A stretch of 64,000 nucleotides of DNA from Rhodococcus sp. B50 (GCF_013602415.1 NZ_WPAG02000002.1:3227480-3291479), one strand, 5' to 3'. Positions 49,678-60,603 are shown, numbered from the stretch's first letter. Numbers and translations are program-made. The notes: generated by a model not told the origin, from the letters alone.

Positions 49678-50057
49678 GACGCGCTCCCGGCCGCGTCACC
49701 TCGGGAGCGCTCGAGCACGACGGCGACATCGCCGAAGGTCAGCGGGATCGGCGCCGACGGCTTGTGGAGCGTGACCTCGACCCGGGTGACACGCGGGTCG
49801 GTGAGGACCTCGTCGGCGATCTCGCCCGCGACCGTCTCGATGAGATCGCGTCCCGGACCCGCGATGATCGCCGCGGCACGCTCGGCGAGTTCGCCGTAGT
49901 GCAACGTGTCGGTGAGATCGTCGGACGCCGCGGCCGGCGCGAGATCGAGCCACGCGACGATATCGACGACGAAGTCCTGGCCGTCCCGCTTCTCGTGATC
50001 GAAGACGCCGTGATTGCCGCGGACGGTCAGTCCCCGTAGTTCGATGCGGTCCGTCAC
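49674..50057 (-). CDS. folB: Dihydroneopterin aldolase FolB
   Basis: 127 residues with [48 protein letters not shown] and [19 protein letters not shown]. It cleaves dihydroneopterin to the hydroxymethyl pterin used by FolK. It overlaps folP and folK by 4 nt each. Confidence 0.95.
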   Translation of the reverse strand: MTDRIELRGLTVRGNHGVFDHEKRDGQDFVVDIVAWLDLAPAAASDDLTDTLHYGELAERAAAIIAGPGRDLIETVAGEIADEVLTDPRVTRVEVTLHKPSAPIPLTFGDVAVVLERSRGDAAGSAS

Positions 50058-50911
50058 GCGTGCACTCCCTCCGCGCTACCGCGCTGCCAGGCACGCACCA
50101 CCGCGAGCGCGTCGCGGGATGCCTGCACGTCGTGGACGCGTACACCCCACGCGCCGTGGGTTGCGGCGAGCGCGGAGACGACGGCCGTGGCGACCTCACG
50201 GCCCGCCGGCGGCCGGATCGTGCCGTCGGGCGCTGCGAGCAACGATCCGAGGAAACGCTTCCGGGACGCCCCGATGAGCACCGGGAATCCCAGCTCGGTG
50301 AGCTCGGGCAGACGGTGCAGCAACTGCCAGTTGTGGTCGGGTTCCTTCACGAATCCCAGACCGGGATCGAGCACGATCTTGTCGGAGTCGACTCCCGCAG
50401 CCACCGCGATGTCGACCTGCGTGAGCAGCTCGTCGCGGACCTCGCGGACGACGTCGTCGTAATGCGTCGAGCCGCCGGCGTGGACGAACTCGCCGAGAGG
50501 ACGCCAGTGCATGAGGATCCACGGAATCCCGGTCTCGGCAACCACCCTGGCCATGTCGGCGTCGGCACGCCCACCCGAGACGTCGTTGATCATCGTCACC
50601 CCGGCCTCGATGGCCGCTTCGGCGACCGAGGCACGCATCGTGTCGACGCTCGTGGGGATGCCCACCTCCGACAGGGCCGCGATCACCGGCGCCACGCGCG
50701 ACGCCTCGACCTCCGGATCGACGCGCACCGCACCGGGCCGGGTGGACTCGCCGCCCACATCGACGATGTCGACACCGAGTTCGCGCAGCTCGAAACCACG
50801 GGCTATCGCGGTCTCGCGATCCAGATAACGACCGCCGTCGGAGAAGGAATCGCTGGTGACGTTCAGTACGCCCATCACGACGGGCCACTGTTCGGCAGGG
50901 AAGACGGTCAC
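50054..50911 (-). CDS. folP: Dihydropteroate synthase FolP
   Basis: 285 residues with [66 protein letters not shown] and [13 protein letters not shown]. It joins pABA to the pterin and is the sulfonamide target. GTG 50911 overlaps the folE stop (GTGA), so it is coupled to folE. Confidence 0.95.
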   Translation of the reverse strand: MTVFPAEQWPVVMGVLNVTSDSFSDGGRYLDRETAIARGFELRELGVDIVDVGGESTRPGAVRVDPEVEASRVAPVIAALSEVGIPTSVDTMRASVAEAAIEAGVTMINDVSGGRADADMARVVAETGIPWILMHWRPLGEFVHAGGSTHYDDVVREVRDELLTQVDIAVAAGVDSDKIVLDPGLGFVKEPDHNWQLLHRLPELTELGFPVLIGASRKRFLGSLLAAPDGTIRPPAGREVATAVVSALAATHGAWGVRVHDVQASRDALAVVRAWQRGSAEGVHA

Positions 50912-51558
50912 CGGCGCAGAATCAGGTCCAGGGCCTCGGCACGCGACGCCGAACTGGTCTGGAACAACCCGCGCACAGCGGACGTGGTGGTGCTGGCGCC
51001 GGGCTTGCGGATGCCGCGCATGGCCATGCACAGGTGCTCGGCCTCGACCACGACGATCACGCCGCGCGGCTGCAGCTTGCGCATCATCGCATCGGCGACC
51101 TGACTGGTCAGGCGCTCCTGGACCTGCGGCCGCTTGGCGTAGAGGTCCACGACGCGCGCCAGCTTCGACAAACCCGTCACCCGGCCCGTCGGACCCGGGA
51201 TGTATCCCACATGGGCGACCCCGTGGAACGACACGAGGTGGTGCTCGCACGTCGAGTACATCGGGATGTCGCGCACGAGGACGAGTTCCTGATGACCTTC
51301 GTCGAAGGTCGTGTCGAGGACCTCGTCCGGGTCCGTGAACAGGCCCCCGAACACCTCCCGGTAGGCACGGGCCACACGGGCGGGAGTGTCGCGCAGACCC
51401 TCACGATCCGGGTCCTCACCTACCGCGATCAGCAGTTCGCGCACGGCCGCTTCGGCTCGGGCCTGGTCGAATGTGCGTCCCGCGTCCACGCTCAACTCGT
51501 GGGTCGTCACATCCTCCGGGTCGGAACCCGTATCCGACTTCAGGTGGTTCACCGACAC
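50908..51558 (-). CDS. folE: GTP cyclohydrolase I FolE
   Basis: 216 residues from GTG 51558, which has GGAGG at 7 nt; upstream ATGs at 51594 and 51618 are weaker choices. Zinc ligands are in [13 protein letters not shown] and the later [15 protein letters not shown]. It makes dihydroneopterin triphosphate, the first step of folate synthesis. It leads the folE-folP-folB-folK run just after ftsH. Confidence 0.94.
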   Translation of the reverse strand: MSVNHLKSDTGSDPEDVTTHELSVDAGRTFDQARAEAAVRELLIAVGEDPDREGLRDTPARVARAYREVFGGLFTDPDEVLDTTFDEGHQELVLVRDIPMYSTCEHHLVSFHGVAHVGYIPGPTGRVTGLSKLARVVDLYAKRPQVQERLTSQVADAMMRKLQPRGVIVVVEAEHLCMAMRGIRKPGASTTTSAVRGLFQTSSASRAEALDLILRR

Positions 51559-51643
51559 CCGCTCGCCCTCCACTCTTCGCTCACTCGTCTCCATCGGAAC
51601 CGACCGGCCCCGATGCACGCCGGTACCGGCTCACCGGCACGGA

Positions 51644-54094
51644 TCAGTGCCGGCCGGCCGGGCCTTCCCACCGCTGGGTGGGAGGAGGCTCGGGAGTGCC
51701 GTAACCATCGCGCGGTTGCGAGTCTCCCACGTGGTTCTCACCCCGGTGCGGATCTCCCGCACCGTTGTCGCCGGATCCGGGCCCCCGAGCGGGATCCTGC
51801 GGCTCCTGCGGACGCCCGTAACCCTGAGGTTCCTGTGGGGTCTGCTCACGCGGCGGGGTCTGCTCACGCGGCGGCCAGCCGGGGGCCGACCATCCGGCGG
51901 GGGCGCCGTAGTCGGGGCGGGTCGCATGCCGCGGACCACCCGGATACGGCGCCGGTGGCTGGAAACCGGGAAGCGGTTCGGAAGCCGGGACCGGCTGTGG
52001 CTGCGGCGAGGGGTACCCGTTCGCCTGCTGCACGGGCTGCGTCGGCTGGTACTGCGGCTGCCCGCCCGGCTGGTAGCCACCGGCAACAGGCACCTCACCC
52101 TGGCCGGGATACTGCGGATGCTGATGCGCCGGCTTCGTCAGCGACGGCGGTTCCGGCGGCCACGGCTCGCCACGCTCGGCCGCGAGTTCGGCAGGTGTCT
52201 TGATCGGCGGCTTGTCGGACGGGACCCGATCCCCGAAATCGTTGAAGGTCGTGATGCGCGGACGCTTCTTCACGTCGGCCAGGATCCGGTCGAGATCCTT
52301 GCGGGTCAGCGTCTCGTGCTCGAGCAGTTCGCGCGCCAGCACGTCGAGGGCGTCGCGGTACTCGTTGAGAATCGACCACGCTTCGGTGTGGGCGGCCTCG
52401 ATGAGGTTGCGGACCTCCTCGTCGATCTCGCGCGCCACCTCGTGCGAGTAGTCGGACTGCACGCCCATCGAGCGGCCGAGGAAGGGATCGCCCTGCTCCT
52501 GGCCGTAGCGGACGGCGCCGAGCTTCGCGCTCATGCCGTACTCGGTGACCATTGCCCGCGCGATCTTCGTGGCCTGGTCGATGTCGGACGAGGCACCGGT
52601 GGTGGGCTCGCGGAAGACGAGTTCCTCGGCGGCGCGACCACCCATCGCCATGACCAGACGCGCGATCATCTCCGAACGCGTCATCAGGCCCTTGTCGTCC
52701 TCGGGCACCGTCATCGCGTGACCGCCGGTGCGACCACGGGCGAGGATGGTGACCTTGTAGACCGGCTCGATGTCGGGCATCGCCCAGGCGGCGAGGGTGT
52801 GGCCGCCCTCGTGATAGGCCGTGATCTTCTTCTCGTGCTCGCTGATGATGCGGCTCTTGCGGCGGGGACCGCCGATGACGCGATCGACCGACTCCTCGAG
52901 AAGCGCCTCGGTGATCACCGTGCCGTTCTCGCGGGCGGTGAGCAGCGCGGCCTCGTTGACGACGTTCGCGAGATCGGCACCGGACATGCCCACCGTGCGC
53001 TTGGCGAGCGCCCCGAGATCCGCGTTGGGATCGATCGGCTTGCCCTTCGAGTGCACGGCGAGGATCGCCCGGCGACCGGCGAGGTCGGGATTGGTGACGG
53101 GGATCTGACGGTCGAAGCGACCGGGACGCAGCAGTGCCGGGTCGAGGATGTCGGGGCGGTTCGTCGCGGCCATCACGATGATGCCGGAGCGGTCGCCGAA
53201 GCCGTCCATCTCGACGAGGAGCTGGTTGAGGGTCTGCTCGCGCTCGTCGTGACCGCCGCCGAGACCGGCGCCGCGCTGGCGACCGACGGCGTCGATCTCG
53301 TCGACGAAGATGATGCAGGGAGCGTTCTGCTTGGCCTGCTCGAACAGGTCGCGCACACGGGAGGCGCCGACACCGACGAACATCTCGACGAAGTCCGAAC
53401 CGGAGATCGTGAAGAACGGCACGCCCGCCTCACCGGCGACCGCGCGTGCAAGGAGGGTCTTACCGGTGCCGGGAGGGCCGTAGAGCAGCACGCCCTTCGG
53501 GATCTTCGCGCCGAGCGCCTGGTAGCGCGACGGATTCTGCAGGAAGTCCTTGATCTCGTAGAGCTCCTCGACGGCCTCGTTCGCGCCGGCGACATCGGCG
53601 AAGGTCGTCTTGGGCATGTCCTTCGTCAGCTGCTTGGCCTTCGACTTGCCGAAGCCCATCATGCCGCCGCGACCACCGCCCTGCATGCGGCTCATCACGA
53701 AGAAGAACACGCCGAGCAGGATGATCATCGGCAGGACGAACAGAAGGATCGACGTCAGCCAGCTCTCCTGGGTGACGTTCGTGTCGTACTTCTGCGCTCC
53801 CGACGCGGAGACCAGGTCGAAGATCTGCTCCGAGGCCGACGCGGGGTACTTCGCGATGATCTCGGTGCTGCCCTCGGTCGCGTCGTTGCCGCTCTCGAGC
53901 CACAACCGCACCTGCTGCTCGCGGTCGTCGATGCGTGCTTCACTGACGTTCTGCGATTCGAGCTGCGTCACCGCGACGGACGTGTCCACCCGAGTGAAAC
54001 CGCGCGTGTCGTCGCCGAAGTAACTGAAGGCGTAGATCACCAGCAGAATGCCGGCGACGATCGCCAGATTACGGAACACTGTCTTGCGGTTCAT
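51644..54094 (-). CDS. ftsH: ATP-dependent zinc metalloprotease FtsH
   Basis: 816 residues. Membrane segments lie at about 8-26 and 110-130 with an extracytoplasmic domain between. The AAA domain has GPPGTGKT and [14 protein letters not shown]. The zinc protease has HEGGH ([16 protein letters not shown]). After about residue 620 comes a 200-residue Pro/Gln/Gly-rich tail ([19 protein letters not shown], then [13 protein letters not shown]) longer than in E. coli FtsH. It degrades membrane and short-lived proteins. ATG 54094 is chosen because [18 protein letters not shown] is a normal N-terminus. Confidence 0.95.
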   Translation of the reverse strand: MNRKTVFRNLAIVAGILLVIYAFSYFGDDTRGFTRVDTSVAVTQLESQNVSEARIDDREQQVRLWLESGNDATEGSTEIIAKYPASASEQIFDLVSASGAQKYDTNVTQESWLTSILLFVLPMIILLGVFFFVMSRMQGGGRGGMMGFGKSKAKQLTKDMPKTTFADVAGANEAVEELYEIKDFLQNPSRYQALGAKIPKGVLLYGPPGTGKTLLARAVAGEAGVPFFTISGSDFVEMFVGVGASRVRDLFEQAKQNAPCIIFVDEIDAVGRQRGAGLGGGHDEREQTLNQLLVEMDGFGDRSGIIVMAATNRPDILDPALLRPGRFDRQIPVTNPDLAGRRAILAVHSKGKPIDPNADLGALAKRTVGMSGADLANVVNEAALLTARENGTVITEALLEESVDRVIGGPRRKSRIISEHEKKITAYHEGGHTLAAWAMPDIEPVYKVTILARGRTGGHAMTVPEDDKGLMTRSEMIARLVMAMGGRAAEELVFREPTTGASSDIDQATKIARAMVTEYGMSAKLGAVRYGQEQGDPFLGRSMGVQSDYSHEVAREIDEEVRNLIEAAHTEAWSILNEYRDALDVLARELLEHETLTRKDLDRILADVKKRPRITTFNDFGDRVPSDKPPIKTPAELAAERGEPWPPEPPSLTKPAHQHPQYPGQGEVPVAGGYQPGGQPQYQPTQPVQQANGYPSPQPQPVPASEPLPGFQPPAPYPGGPRHATRPDYGAPAGWSAPGWPPREQTPPREQTPQEPQGYGRPQEPQDPARGPGSGDNGAGDPHRGENHVGDSQPRDGYGTPEPPPTQRWEGPAGRH

Positions 54095-54348
54095 ACAGGT
54101 TCGGCCCGAGCGGCCGGTCCTTTCGATCGAGTTCGTCGGGGTCTCGCAGTCGCGGCGCTTCGCGCCCGGTGTGGCCGCATGCGCCGCGACGGTCACTGAC
54201 CAGGCAACGCAAGGTTACCGCGTTGCAACGAGCAGTCGCCCCGGCACCGGCCGGAGCCGATACCGGGAAGACGTCGTAATCGACAACGATCGGGACGGAA
54301 CCGGAGTTCCCCGGGCCGGAGACCTCACGCCCCCGGCTCGACCGGAGG

Positions 54349-54903
54349 TCAGCTGCTGTAGACCTTGGGATCCAACGTGCCGATGTAGGGCAGGTCGCGG
54401 TAGCGCTCGTCGTAGTCGAGGCCGTAGCCGACCACGAACTCGTCCGGGATGTCGAAACCGACGTCCTTGACCTCGACGTCGATCTTGACGGCTTCCGGCT
54501 TACGCAGCAGCGTGACGACCTCGAGCGACGCGGGGTTGCGCGTCGACAGGTTCTTGAGCAGCCACGACAGCGTCAGGCCCGAGTCGATGATGTCCTCCAC
54601 GATGAGAACGTGGCGACCGGCGATGTCCTTGTCGAGGTCCTTGAGGATGCGCACGACACCCGAGGACGACGTCGACGACCCGTACGAGCTGACGGCCATG
54701 AATTCCATCTGCGTCGGGATCGGCAGAGCGCGCGCGAAGTCGGTCATGAAGAAGATGGCGCCCTTGAGCACCCCGATGAGCAGCAGATCACCTTCGGGCG
54801 CACCCACGGGGTAACGCTCGGCGATCGACTGCGCCAGTTCTGCGGTCCGCTCTTTGATCTGTTCCTCGGAGATCAGCACCGACGCTATGTCGTTCTCGTA
54901 CAC
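54349..54903 (-). CDS. hpt: Hypoxanthine phosphoribosyltransferase Hpt
   Basis: 184 residues with the PRPP-binding loop [38 protein letters not shown] and [20 protein letters not shown]. It salvages hypoxanthine and guanine. It follows tilS by 12 nt on the minus strand, as mesJ-hpt (Rv3625c-Rv3624c) in Mtb. Confidence 0.95.
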   Translation of the reverse strand: MYENDIASVLISEEQIKERTAELAQSIAERYPVGAPEGDLLLIGVLKGAIFFMTDFARALPIPTQMEFMAVSSYGSSTSSSGVVRILKDLDKDIAGRHVLIVEDIIDSGLTLSWLLKNLSTRNPASLEVVTLLRKPEAVKIDVEVKDVGFDIPDEFVVGYGLDYDERYRDLPYIGTLDPKVYSS

Positions 54904-54915
54904 CGGGGTCCTTCC

Positions 54916-55938
54916 CTACCTTCTGCTGCCGGTCGTCCGGATCTTCGCCCGGTCGACGTACTCCACGGCAAGGGTGCCACGCCGACGCGACACCACCAAC
55001 CTCGTCCCCGGCCCCGGTCCCCGCCCGACCGCGACCGGCCCCTGCCCGCGCCACGCCACTACCAGGTCGTCGACCGCCCGCAGCATCGTCTCGTTCGGCG
55101 TGACGGTGTGATCGATCAGCCACGACCGGACGGCGCGGCGCCGTACTGCGGCAGGAACCGCGGCGAGCACAGCCGTGTCGAGCAGATCGTCGTCGCGGCG
55201 CGCCGCCGCGAGCAGTTCCGCCGCCCAGACATCGAGGGCGTGGCCGTCGTCCTGCAGTTGCCCGGCCGTGCGGGCGAGAGCTTCGGCGACGCCCCCACCG
55301 AGCACGTCCTCGAGCAGCGGCAGGACCTCGCGGCGCAGTCGCACCCGCGTGAACCGGTCGTCGGCGTTGTGCGGATCCTCGTACGGGTGGTAGCCGAGTT
55401 CCTCGCACGCCCGCCGCGTCGTGTCGCGGCGCACGCCGAGCAGCGGTCGGCCCCACGGGTGCTCGTAGGACGCCATGCCCCGGATCGAGCGCAGTCCCGA
55501 CCCGCGTCCGAGGCCGAGCAGCACCGTCTCGGCCTGATCGTCGAGAGTGTGCCCGAGCAGCACCGGTCGGTCGTCGCGGTGCTCGTCGAGTGCCCGGTAG
55601 CGGGCGGCACGCGCGGCGGCCTCGAGCCCTCCCCCGCCGGTGACGTCCACCGCGGCCACCGCGACGGTGGCGCAGCCGCGGACCCGGGCGAACTCCGCGG
55701 CACGCGCGGCGACGGCCTCGGAGCCCGGCTGGAGACGATGGTCGACGACGACGGCGTGCACCGCGCCCGCTTCCGCCACGGCGGCGGCGGTCAGGGCGGC
55801 GGAATCGGCTCCACCCGACAGCGCGACGGTCACCTCGCCGGCCGGGTGCGCGCCCAGCCAGGCCCGCACGGCGAGTCGCACTTCGTGGATCGCCGGGGTC
55901 TCGGGCAGCAGCGGACGATCGGCCGACGGTGATGCCAC
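54916..55938 (-). CDS. tilS: tRNA(Ile)-lysidine synthetase TilS
   Basis: 340 residues with the PP-loop VTVALSGGADSAALTAAAV, VVVDHRLQPGS and LLGHTLDDQAETVLLGLGRG, and LGYHPYEDPHNADDRFTRVR. It modifies C34 of the minor tRNA-Ile(CAU) to lysidine, needed to read AUA. GTG 55938 lies 2 nt after the zincin stop. The short C-terminal domain is typical of actinobacteria. Confidence 0.93.
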   Translation of the reverse strand: MASPSADRPLLPETPAIHEVRLAVRAWLGAHPAGEVTVALSGGADSAALTAAAVAEAGAVHAVVVDHRLQPGSEAVAARAAEFARVRGCATVAVAAVDVTGGGGLEAAARAARYRALDEHRDDRPVLLGHTLDDQAETVLLGLGRGSGLRSIRGMASYEHPWGRPLLGVRRDTTRRACEELGYHPYEDPHNADDRFTRVRLRREVLPLLEDVLGGGVAEALARTAGQLQDDGHALDVWAAELLAAARRDDDLLDTAVLAAVPAAVRRRAVRSWLIDHTVTPNETMLRAVDDLVVAWRGQGPVAVGRGPGPGTRLVVSRRRGTLAVEYVDRAKIRTTGSRR

Positions 55939-55940
55939 GA

Positions 55941-56987
55941 TCAGCTCAGTACCCGCGCGATCCACGCGTCGGGATGGTCGATCTCCGTCAGGGTGGGCAG
56001 GGCTTCCGGTCCGGACCACACCGCGTTGAAGTCGTCCATGCCGACCTTCGCGACGACGGCGTCGACGAACTTCTTGCCGTGCACGTACTGCGCCATCTTG
56101 GCGTCCATGCCGAGGACGAGCCGGATCAGGCGATGGACGGGGCTGCTGTTGCGGTGCCGGCGGTTGTCGAACGCCCGCCGGATCCGCGCGACCGACGGGA
56201 CCACGGCCGGGCCGACACCGTCCATCACGTGATCGGCGTGCCCTTCGAGGAGTGTTCCCAGCGCGAGGATCCGATCGAACGATTCGCGTTGCGACTGTGC
56301 CTGCAGGGCACGCACCACACCGAGCATCCCCCGCTCCGACATCGGCTTCTCGCCGGGAACGCGCAGGTCCTTCACCGCCGACACCACGCGGGTCGCGACG
56401 TCACCCATCGGTTCCTCGACGGCGGTCGCGAGGTCGGCGGCGGCATCGCGCATCAGTTCCGCCATCCACGGTGCCTGCGCGAACTGCACGCGGTGGGTCA
56501 CCTCGTGCAGGCACACCCACAGCCGGAAATCGGTGGGTGGCACCTTCAGGGCACGTTCGACCGCGACGACGTTGGGCGCGACGAGCAGCAACGAGCGGGA
56601 GAACGGATCGTATTGCCCCAGCACCGCAGACGACAGGTAGGCCAGCATGGCGCCTGCCTGCGCACCCGCCGGTTTGCCGACCCAGCGCCGGGTACCGCCC
56701 GGCTCCACGCCCGGCGCCGCGGTGAGGTCGGCCATGGACGCTGCGGCCGCGCGCACCCATCCCGGACGGTCGACGACCCGCGCCGGCGGCGGCGCGGTCC
56801 CGTCGTCGAGTCGCGTGTGCTCGCGCACGGGCCCCTCGGCGCGTGCGGCAGCCGAGAACAGTTCGTCCTGCACCGCGTCGCGCGTGTACTGCGACATGGC
56901 AGGTTCGGAGCGGGTGAGCCGCACGCCGACCCCGGCCGCGAACGACCAGTCGATCGCGTCGCCGAGAGCCCGCTCCTTGCCGGTCAT
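55941..56987 (-). CDS. Zinc-dependent metalloprotease-like protein (DUF2342 zincin)
   Basis: 348 residues. HEVTH (CLHEVTHRVQFAQAPWM) supplies the zincin HEXXH motif, and EGHADHVMDG downstream provides a further ligand. The family is conserved next to tilS and dacB in mycolic-acid bacteria (Rv3626c). It lacks a signal peptide, so any activity would be cytosolic; the substrate is unknown. ATG 56987 overlaps the dacB stop (ATGA). Confidence 0.82.
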   Translation of the reverse strand: MTGKERALGDAIDWSFAAGVGVRLTRSEPAMSQYTRDAVQDELFSAAARAEGPVREHTRLDDGTAPPPARVVDRPGWVRAAAASMADLTAAPGVEPGGTRRWVGKPAGAQAGAMLAYLSSAVLGQYDPFSRSLLLVAPNVVAVERALKVPPTDFRLWVCLHEVTHRVQFAQAPWMAELMRDAAADLATAVEEPMGDVATRVVSAVKDLRVPGEKPMSERGMLGVVRALQAQSQRESFDRILALGTLLEGHADHVMDGVGPAVVPSVARIRRAFDNRRHRNSSPVHRLIRLVLGMDAKMAQYVHGKKFVDAVVAKVGMDDFNAVWSGPEALPTLTEIDHPDAWIARVLS

Positions 56988-58327
56988 CGGCAGCCGCACT
57001 CGCGAAGCACCGACGCCACGGCGTCGAGGGCGGGCCGGGCCTCACCCGGAGACCTGCCGTTGGAGAGCAGAGCGAACGACAGCACACGCCCATCGGAGTC
57101 GACGACGTATCCGGCGAGTCCGTTGACCTCGCTCAGCGTGCCGGTCTTCGCCCGCACCCATCCGGCTCCGGCACGCGTCGTGGTGCCGTAGCGGTCGGCG
57201 AGTGTGCCGGTCGCTCCGGCGACGGGAAGATAGTCGAGCATGGGCCGCAGCTCCGTCCTGTTCGGTCCGGCCGCCTCGGAGATCACGCGATCGAGCGTAC
57301 GAGCGGGGATCCGGTTCTCGACCGAGAGCCCGCTGACGTCGCGCAACGTCACCCCGGCGACGTCCAGACCCGCTTGTTGCAGGGTACCGGTCACAGCCTT
57401 CGTGGTGCCCTCGAACGAGTGCTCGTTGCCGGTCGCGACAGCGACCTCCCGTCCGATGGTCTCTGCGAGGACGTTGTCGGATCGGCGCAGCATCTGGCCG
57501 AGTCGCACGGTGAGCGGCGCCGACTGGACCGATGCCATGGGCGCCGCACCAGGCGAGGCGGATCCGGGTACGACTCGCGCGGGGTCGGCACCGAGCGCCG
57601 TCGCCAGTGCACGACCGGCGTCCAATGCGGGCGTAGCACTGCGAGGAGATTCGTCCTCGAGCGGACGCAACCGGCCGCCGTCGAGCATCACCGGTTCGAT
57701 GGGCGCGACGTAGCCATCGCCGACGTCTTGGGGGAACCAGCCCGGTGCGAGCGGAGCCCCGCTGTACAGGCTCGTGTCGACGAGGACCGTTTCGACGGTC
57801 GCGCCGCCGCGGCGGATCTGTTCGACGAGGTCGGCGATGCGGGGACCACCCGGATAGAAGCTCTCCTCGCCGGGCGGCAATGCCGACAGCGTGGGGTCGC
57901 CCCCGGCGATCAGGACGATCTCCCCCGGCTTCGAACCCTCGACGACGCGCGTGGTGATCCGATGATCGGACGGCAGCACGAGCATTGCGGCCGCGGCGGT
58001 GAGGATCTTCGTCGTCGAGGCCGGGATCAGAGCGCGATCGGAATCCTTCGACCACAGCACCGTGCCGGTCGTGGCGTCGCTGATCGACCCGGTGAAATCA
58101 CCGAGTCCGGGATTGTTCACGGCTTGGTCGAGAGCCGACGCCAGCAGACCCCGATCGGGGATCGGAGCGTCGGGCGAGACCGCGGCGACTGCAGGGGTCG
58201 CGACGACCGGTGCCGGTGCGGGGAGCACGACCGCGCCGGCGGACGCCCGCACGTCGTAGATCGCGAAGGTGCCGCCGACGACCAGAGCGAGGAAACCCGC
58301 TCCCCAGATCCCGAAGAGGATCTTCAT
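56984..58327 (-). CDS. dacB: D-alanyl-D-alanine carboxypeptidase/endopeptidase DacB (PBP4 type)
   Basis: 447 residues from ATG 58327. An N-terminal membrane anchor (about 3-25) is followed by the penicillin-binding domain with the SxxK motif at 104-107 (PASTTKIL), SDN (LRRSDNVLAE) and KTG (VRAKTGTL). It trims peptidoglycan pentapeptides outside the membrane. A GTG at 58390 would add a short basic leader. It is divergent from ppa and matches Rv3627c by position. Confidence 0.9.
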   Translation of the reverse strand: MKILFGIWGAGFLALVVGGTFAIYDVRASAGAVVLPAPAPVVATPAVAAVSPDAPIPDRGLLASALDQAVNNPGLGDFTGSISDATTGTVLWSKDSDRALIPASTTKILTAAAAMLVLPSDHRITTRVVEGSKPGEIVLIAGGDPTLSALPPGEESFYPGGPRIADLVEQIRRGGATVETVLVDTSLYSGAPLAPGWFPQDVGDGYVAPIEPVMLDGGRLRPLEDESPRSATPALDAGRALATALGADPARVVPGSASPGAAPMASVQSAPLTVRLGQMLRRSDNVLAETIGREVAVATGNEHSFEGTTKAVTGTLQQAGLDVAGVTLRDVSGLSVENRIPARTLDRVISEAAGPNRTELRPMLDYLPVAGATGTLADRYGTTTRAGAGWVRAKTGTLSEVNGLAGYVVDSDGRVLSFALLSNGRSPGEARPALDAVASVLRECGCR

Positions 58328-58586
58328 GTTCCGCCGTCGCCTGGTTGCCAGTGAACCCTGCTTCTTGTTGCCGCCCTGCCCCGTCAACACGCCTCCGCTG
58401 CATCCTGCACACACTGTCGACCAGCTACCCGCACTTCCCGCTGCCGGCCGCACACTGCTGTGACGCACTCGGGGCCCGGTACCTGCACCTCCAGCCTAGC
58501 GCCGCGACCGTTATCCTCTCTGCGGACCATCACCGCAGATACGGATGTCGTATCCGCCGGAAAACACCGACGAAGTGAGGCAAGGC

Positions 58587-59078
58587 GTGGAGTTCGAGGT
58601 CACCATCGAGATCCCCAAGGGACAGCGGAACAAGTACGAGGTCGATCACGAGACCGGACGCGTCAAGCTCGATCGTTACCTGTACACCTCGTTCGGCTAC
58701 CCCGCCGATTACGGCTACATCGAGAACACCCTCGGTGAGGACGGCGATCCGCTCGACTGCATGGTGCTGCTGCCCGAGTCGGTGTTCCCCGGCGTGCTGG
58801 TCGACGCCCGCCCGATCGGCATGTTCAAGATGGTCGACGAGGCCGGTGGCGACGACAAGATCCTGGCCGTCCCGGCCGGCGACCCGCGCTGGGATCACGT
58901 CCAGGACATCAGCGACGTCTCGCAGTTCGAGCTCGACGCGATCAAGCACTTCTTCGTCCACTACAAGGACCTCGAGCCGGGCAAGCACGTCGAGGCCGCC
59001 GACTGGGTCGGTCGCGCCGAGGCCGAGGCCGAGGTGACCGCGTCGATCGAGCGCCTGAAGAACAACGGCGGGCACTGA
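58587..59078 (+). CDS. ppa: Inorganic pyrophosphatase Ppa
   Basis: 163 residues, the standard length from GTG 58587 ([20 protein letters not shown]). The longer in-frame start at 58545 lacks support, while a GAGG lies just before 58587. Metal-binding acidic clusters are [20 protein letters not shown] and [19 protein letters not shown]. It hydrolyses pyrophosphate, driving biosynthesis. Terminator downstream. Confidence 0.95.
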   Translation: MEFEVTIEIPKGQRNKYEVDHETGRVKLDRYLYTSFGYPADYGYIENTLGEDGDPLDCMVLLPESVFPGVLVDARPIGMFKMVDEAGGDDKILAVPAGDPRWDHVQDISDVSQFELDAIKHFFVHYKDLEPGKHVEAADWVGRAEAEAEVTASIERLKNNGGH

Positions 59079-59095
59079 CACCGAGCCTGCAACGC

Positions 59096-59130
59096 AGATC
59101 CCCCGGACGATCGCATCGTCCGGGGGATCT
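59096..59130. terminator. Bidirectional hairpin between ppa and the crotonase gene
   Basis: AGATCCCCCGGACGAT (59096-59111) and its exact complement (59115-59130) form a 16-bp stem with a 3-nt loop between two convergent genes. Confidence 0.85.
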
Positions 59131-59144
59131 GTCGTATGCGGGAC

Positions 59145-59975
59145 CTACTCCCCCTTGAACTGCGGCGGGCGCTTCTCGAAGACGGCGGTGATCGCCTCGG
59201 TGAGGTCCTCCGAGGGCAGGAACGCCGCGTTCCACGCCGCGACGTAACGAAGACTGTCGTCGACCTGCGGCGAGCGGGTGTGGTCGAGGACGTTCTTGAT
59301 GCCCTGGACCACGAGCGGCGGGTTCGCGGCGATCTCCGCGGCGGTCGCGTGGGCCGCGGCGAGCACTGCGTCCGCATCGTCGAAGACGTCGTTGACGAGT
59401 CCGATCTTCTCGGCGCGGGCGGCGTCGATGTCCTTGCCGGTGAGTGCGAGTTCGCGGACGTGACCGTCGCCGATGATGAGCGGGAGCCGGGCAAGGGTGC
59501 CGACGTCGGCGACCATTCCGACCTTGACCTCGCGGACGCTGAACTTGGCGTCGGCGCTCGCGTAGCGGATGTCGGCGGCGGAGATCAGGTCGACCGCTCC
59601 GCCGATGCACCAGCCCTGGACCGCGGCGACGATCGGCTTGCGGCAGTCGGCGACGGCCGTGACGGCCGCCTGCATGCTCTTGATCATCGCGTGGAAGTCC
59701 GTGCGCGGCTTCGCGAGTGCCTTGCCGGAGACGACGGCGCCGAGACTGCCGCCCATGGCGACGAGGTCCAGCCCGTAGGAGAAGTTCCTGCCGGCACCGG
59801 CAAGGACGACAGCGCGGACGTCGGGGTCGGCGTCGAGTTCGCCGAAGAGGACGGGCAGTTCCGCCCAGAAGTCGGGGCCCATGGCGTTGCCCTTGCCGGG
59901 GCCGATGAGCGTGACCTGTGCGACGTGATCCTTGCGTTCGACGGTGAACGCTTTCCAAGGCGAGTGATCGGACAT
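59145..59975 (-). CDS. Crotonase-family protein resembling dienoyl-CoA isomerase (ECH1 type)
   Basis: 276 residues. The crotonase fold has VVLAGAGRNFSYGLDL (oxyanion site) and GGAVDLISAADIRY. Asp129, Glu149 and Asp157 keep the spacing (20 and 8) of the catalytic Asp176-Glu196-Asp204 of rat delta3,5-delta2,4-dienoyl-CoA isomerase, and REVKVGMVADVGTLARLP matches that enzyme. Isomerisation of unsaturated acyl-CoAs is therefore more likely than plain hydration. Convergent with ppa; its pathway is not shown by context. Confidence 0.82.
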   Translation of the reverse strand: MSDHSPWKAFTVERKDHVAQVTLIGPGKGNAMGPDFWAELPVLFGELDADPDVRAVVLAGAGRNFSYGLDLVAMGGSLGAVVSGKALAKPRTDFHAMIKSMQAAVTAVADCRKPIVAAVQGWCIGGAVDLISAADIRYASADAKFSVREVKVGMVADVGTLARLPLIIGDGHVRELALTGKDIDAARAEKIGLVNDVFDDADAVLAAAHATAAEIAANPPLVVQGIKNVLDHTRSPQVDDSLRYVAAWNAAFLPSEDLTEAITAVFEKRPPQFKGE

Positions 59976-60076
59976 TACTGAAGAGTAACTTGTGGATCAC
60001 CGGATCGCATCGGCACCGTCCGATCCGGGATCACGGAAGCCCGCACATCGCGCGGCGATTTTCCTACTCTTGATCC

Positions 60077-60550
60077 ATGACCAGGTCGCTGCATCCGAAC
60101 GCCCACCGCGTGTCGGACACCCTCATCGCCCGCGGCCATCACGGTCTGATCGTCCAGCAACCGGAGACCGTGCACACCGCCGAGCAGGCCGCCGCCGCGG
60201 TCGGTGTCGAGGTGGGCGCCATCGTGAAGTCGCTCGTCTTCCTGCTCGACGACGACCCGATCCTGCTCCTCGTGTCCGGCGCGCACCGCGTGTCGGTCGA
60301 ACGGACCGGCGAGCGTCTGGGCGGCGAGCTCGTGCCGGCCTCCCCCGACCTGGTCACGGAGGTCACCGGTCAACCGCTCGGCGGCGTCGCACCGCTCGGT
60401 CATCCGACGAACCTGCCCACCTACATCGACCGTGCGCTGCAGCACTACCCGGATCTGTGGGCCTCGGGTGGATGTCCGAACACCCTGTTCCGTACCGTCT
60501 ATTCCGAGCTGATGCGCATCACCGCGGCGATCGACGTCGACGTGGACTGA
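60077..60550 (+). CDS. YbaK/ProX-type aminoacyl-tRNA deacylase
   Basis: 157 residues with TAEQAAAAVGVEVGAIVKSLVF (the conserved GxxxxxIVKSLVF-type segment), LLLVSGAHRVSVERTGERLG and GGVAPLGHPTNLPTYIDRAL. This is the YbaK/EbsC family, which hydrolyses mischarged tRNAs such as Cys-tRNA-Pro. It precedes the sulfur-responsive module but has its own upstream region. Confidence 0.85.
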   Translation: MTRSLHPNAHRVSDTLIARGHHGLIVQQPETVHTAEQAAAAVGVEVGAIVKSLVFLLDDDPILLLVSGAHRVSVERTGERLGGELVPASPDLVTEVTGQPLGGVAPLGHPTNLPTYIDRALQHYPDLWASGGCPNTLFRTVYSELMRITAAIDVDVD

Positions 60551-60590
60551 GACCGTCCGGCTACCGGTACCGTCGGCACCTCCACCCGGG

Positions 60591-60596
60591 TACACT
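60591..60596 (+). promoter_or_regulatory. -10 element of the RRHVDLCRT leader 1 transcript
   Basis: TACACT ends 7 nt before the leader GTG at 60604, the spacing of a leaderless mRNA. No strong -35 was seen. Confidence 0.55.
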
Positions 60597-60603
60597 CTCC
60601 GTC

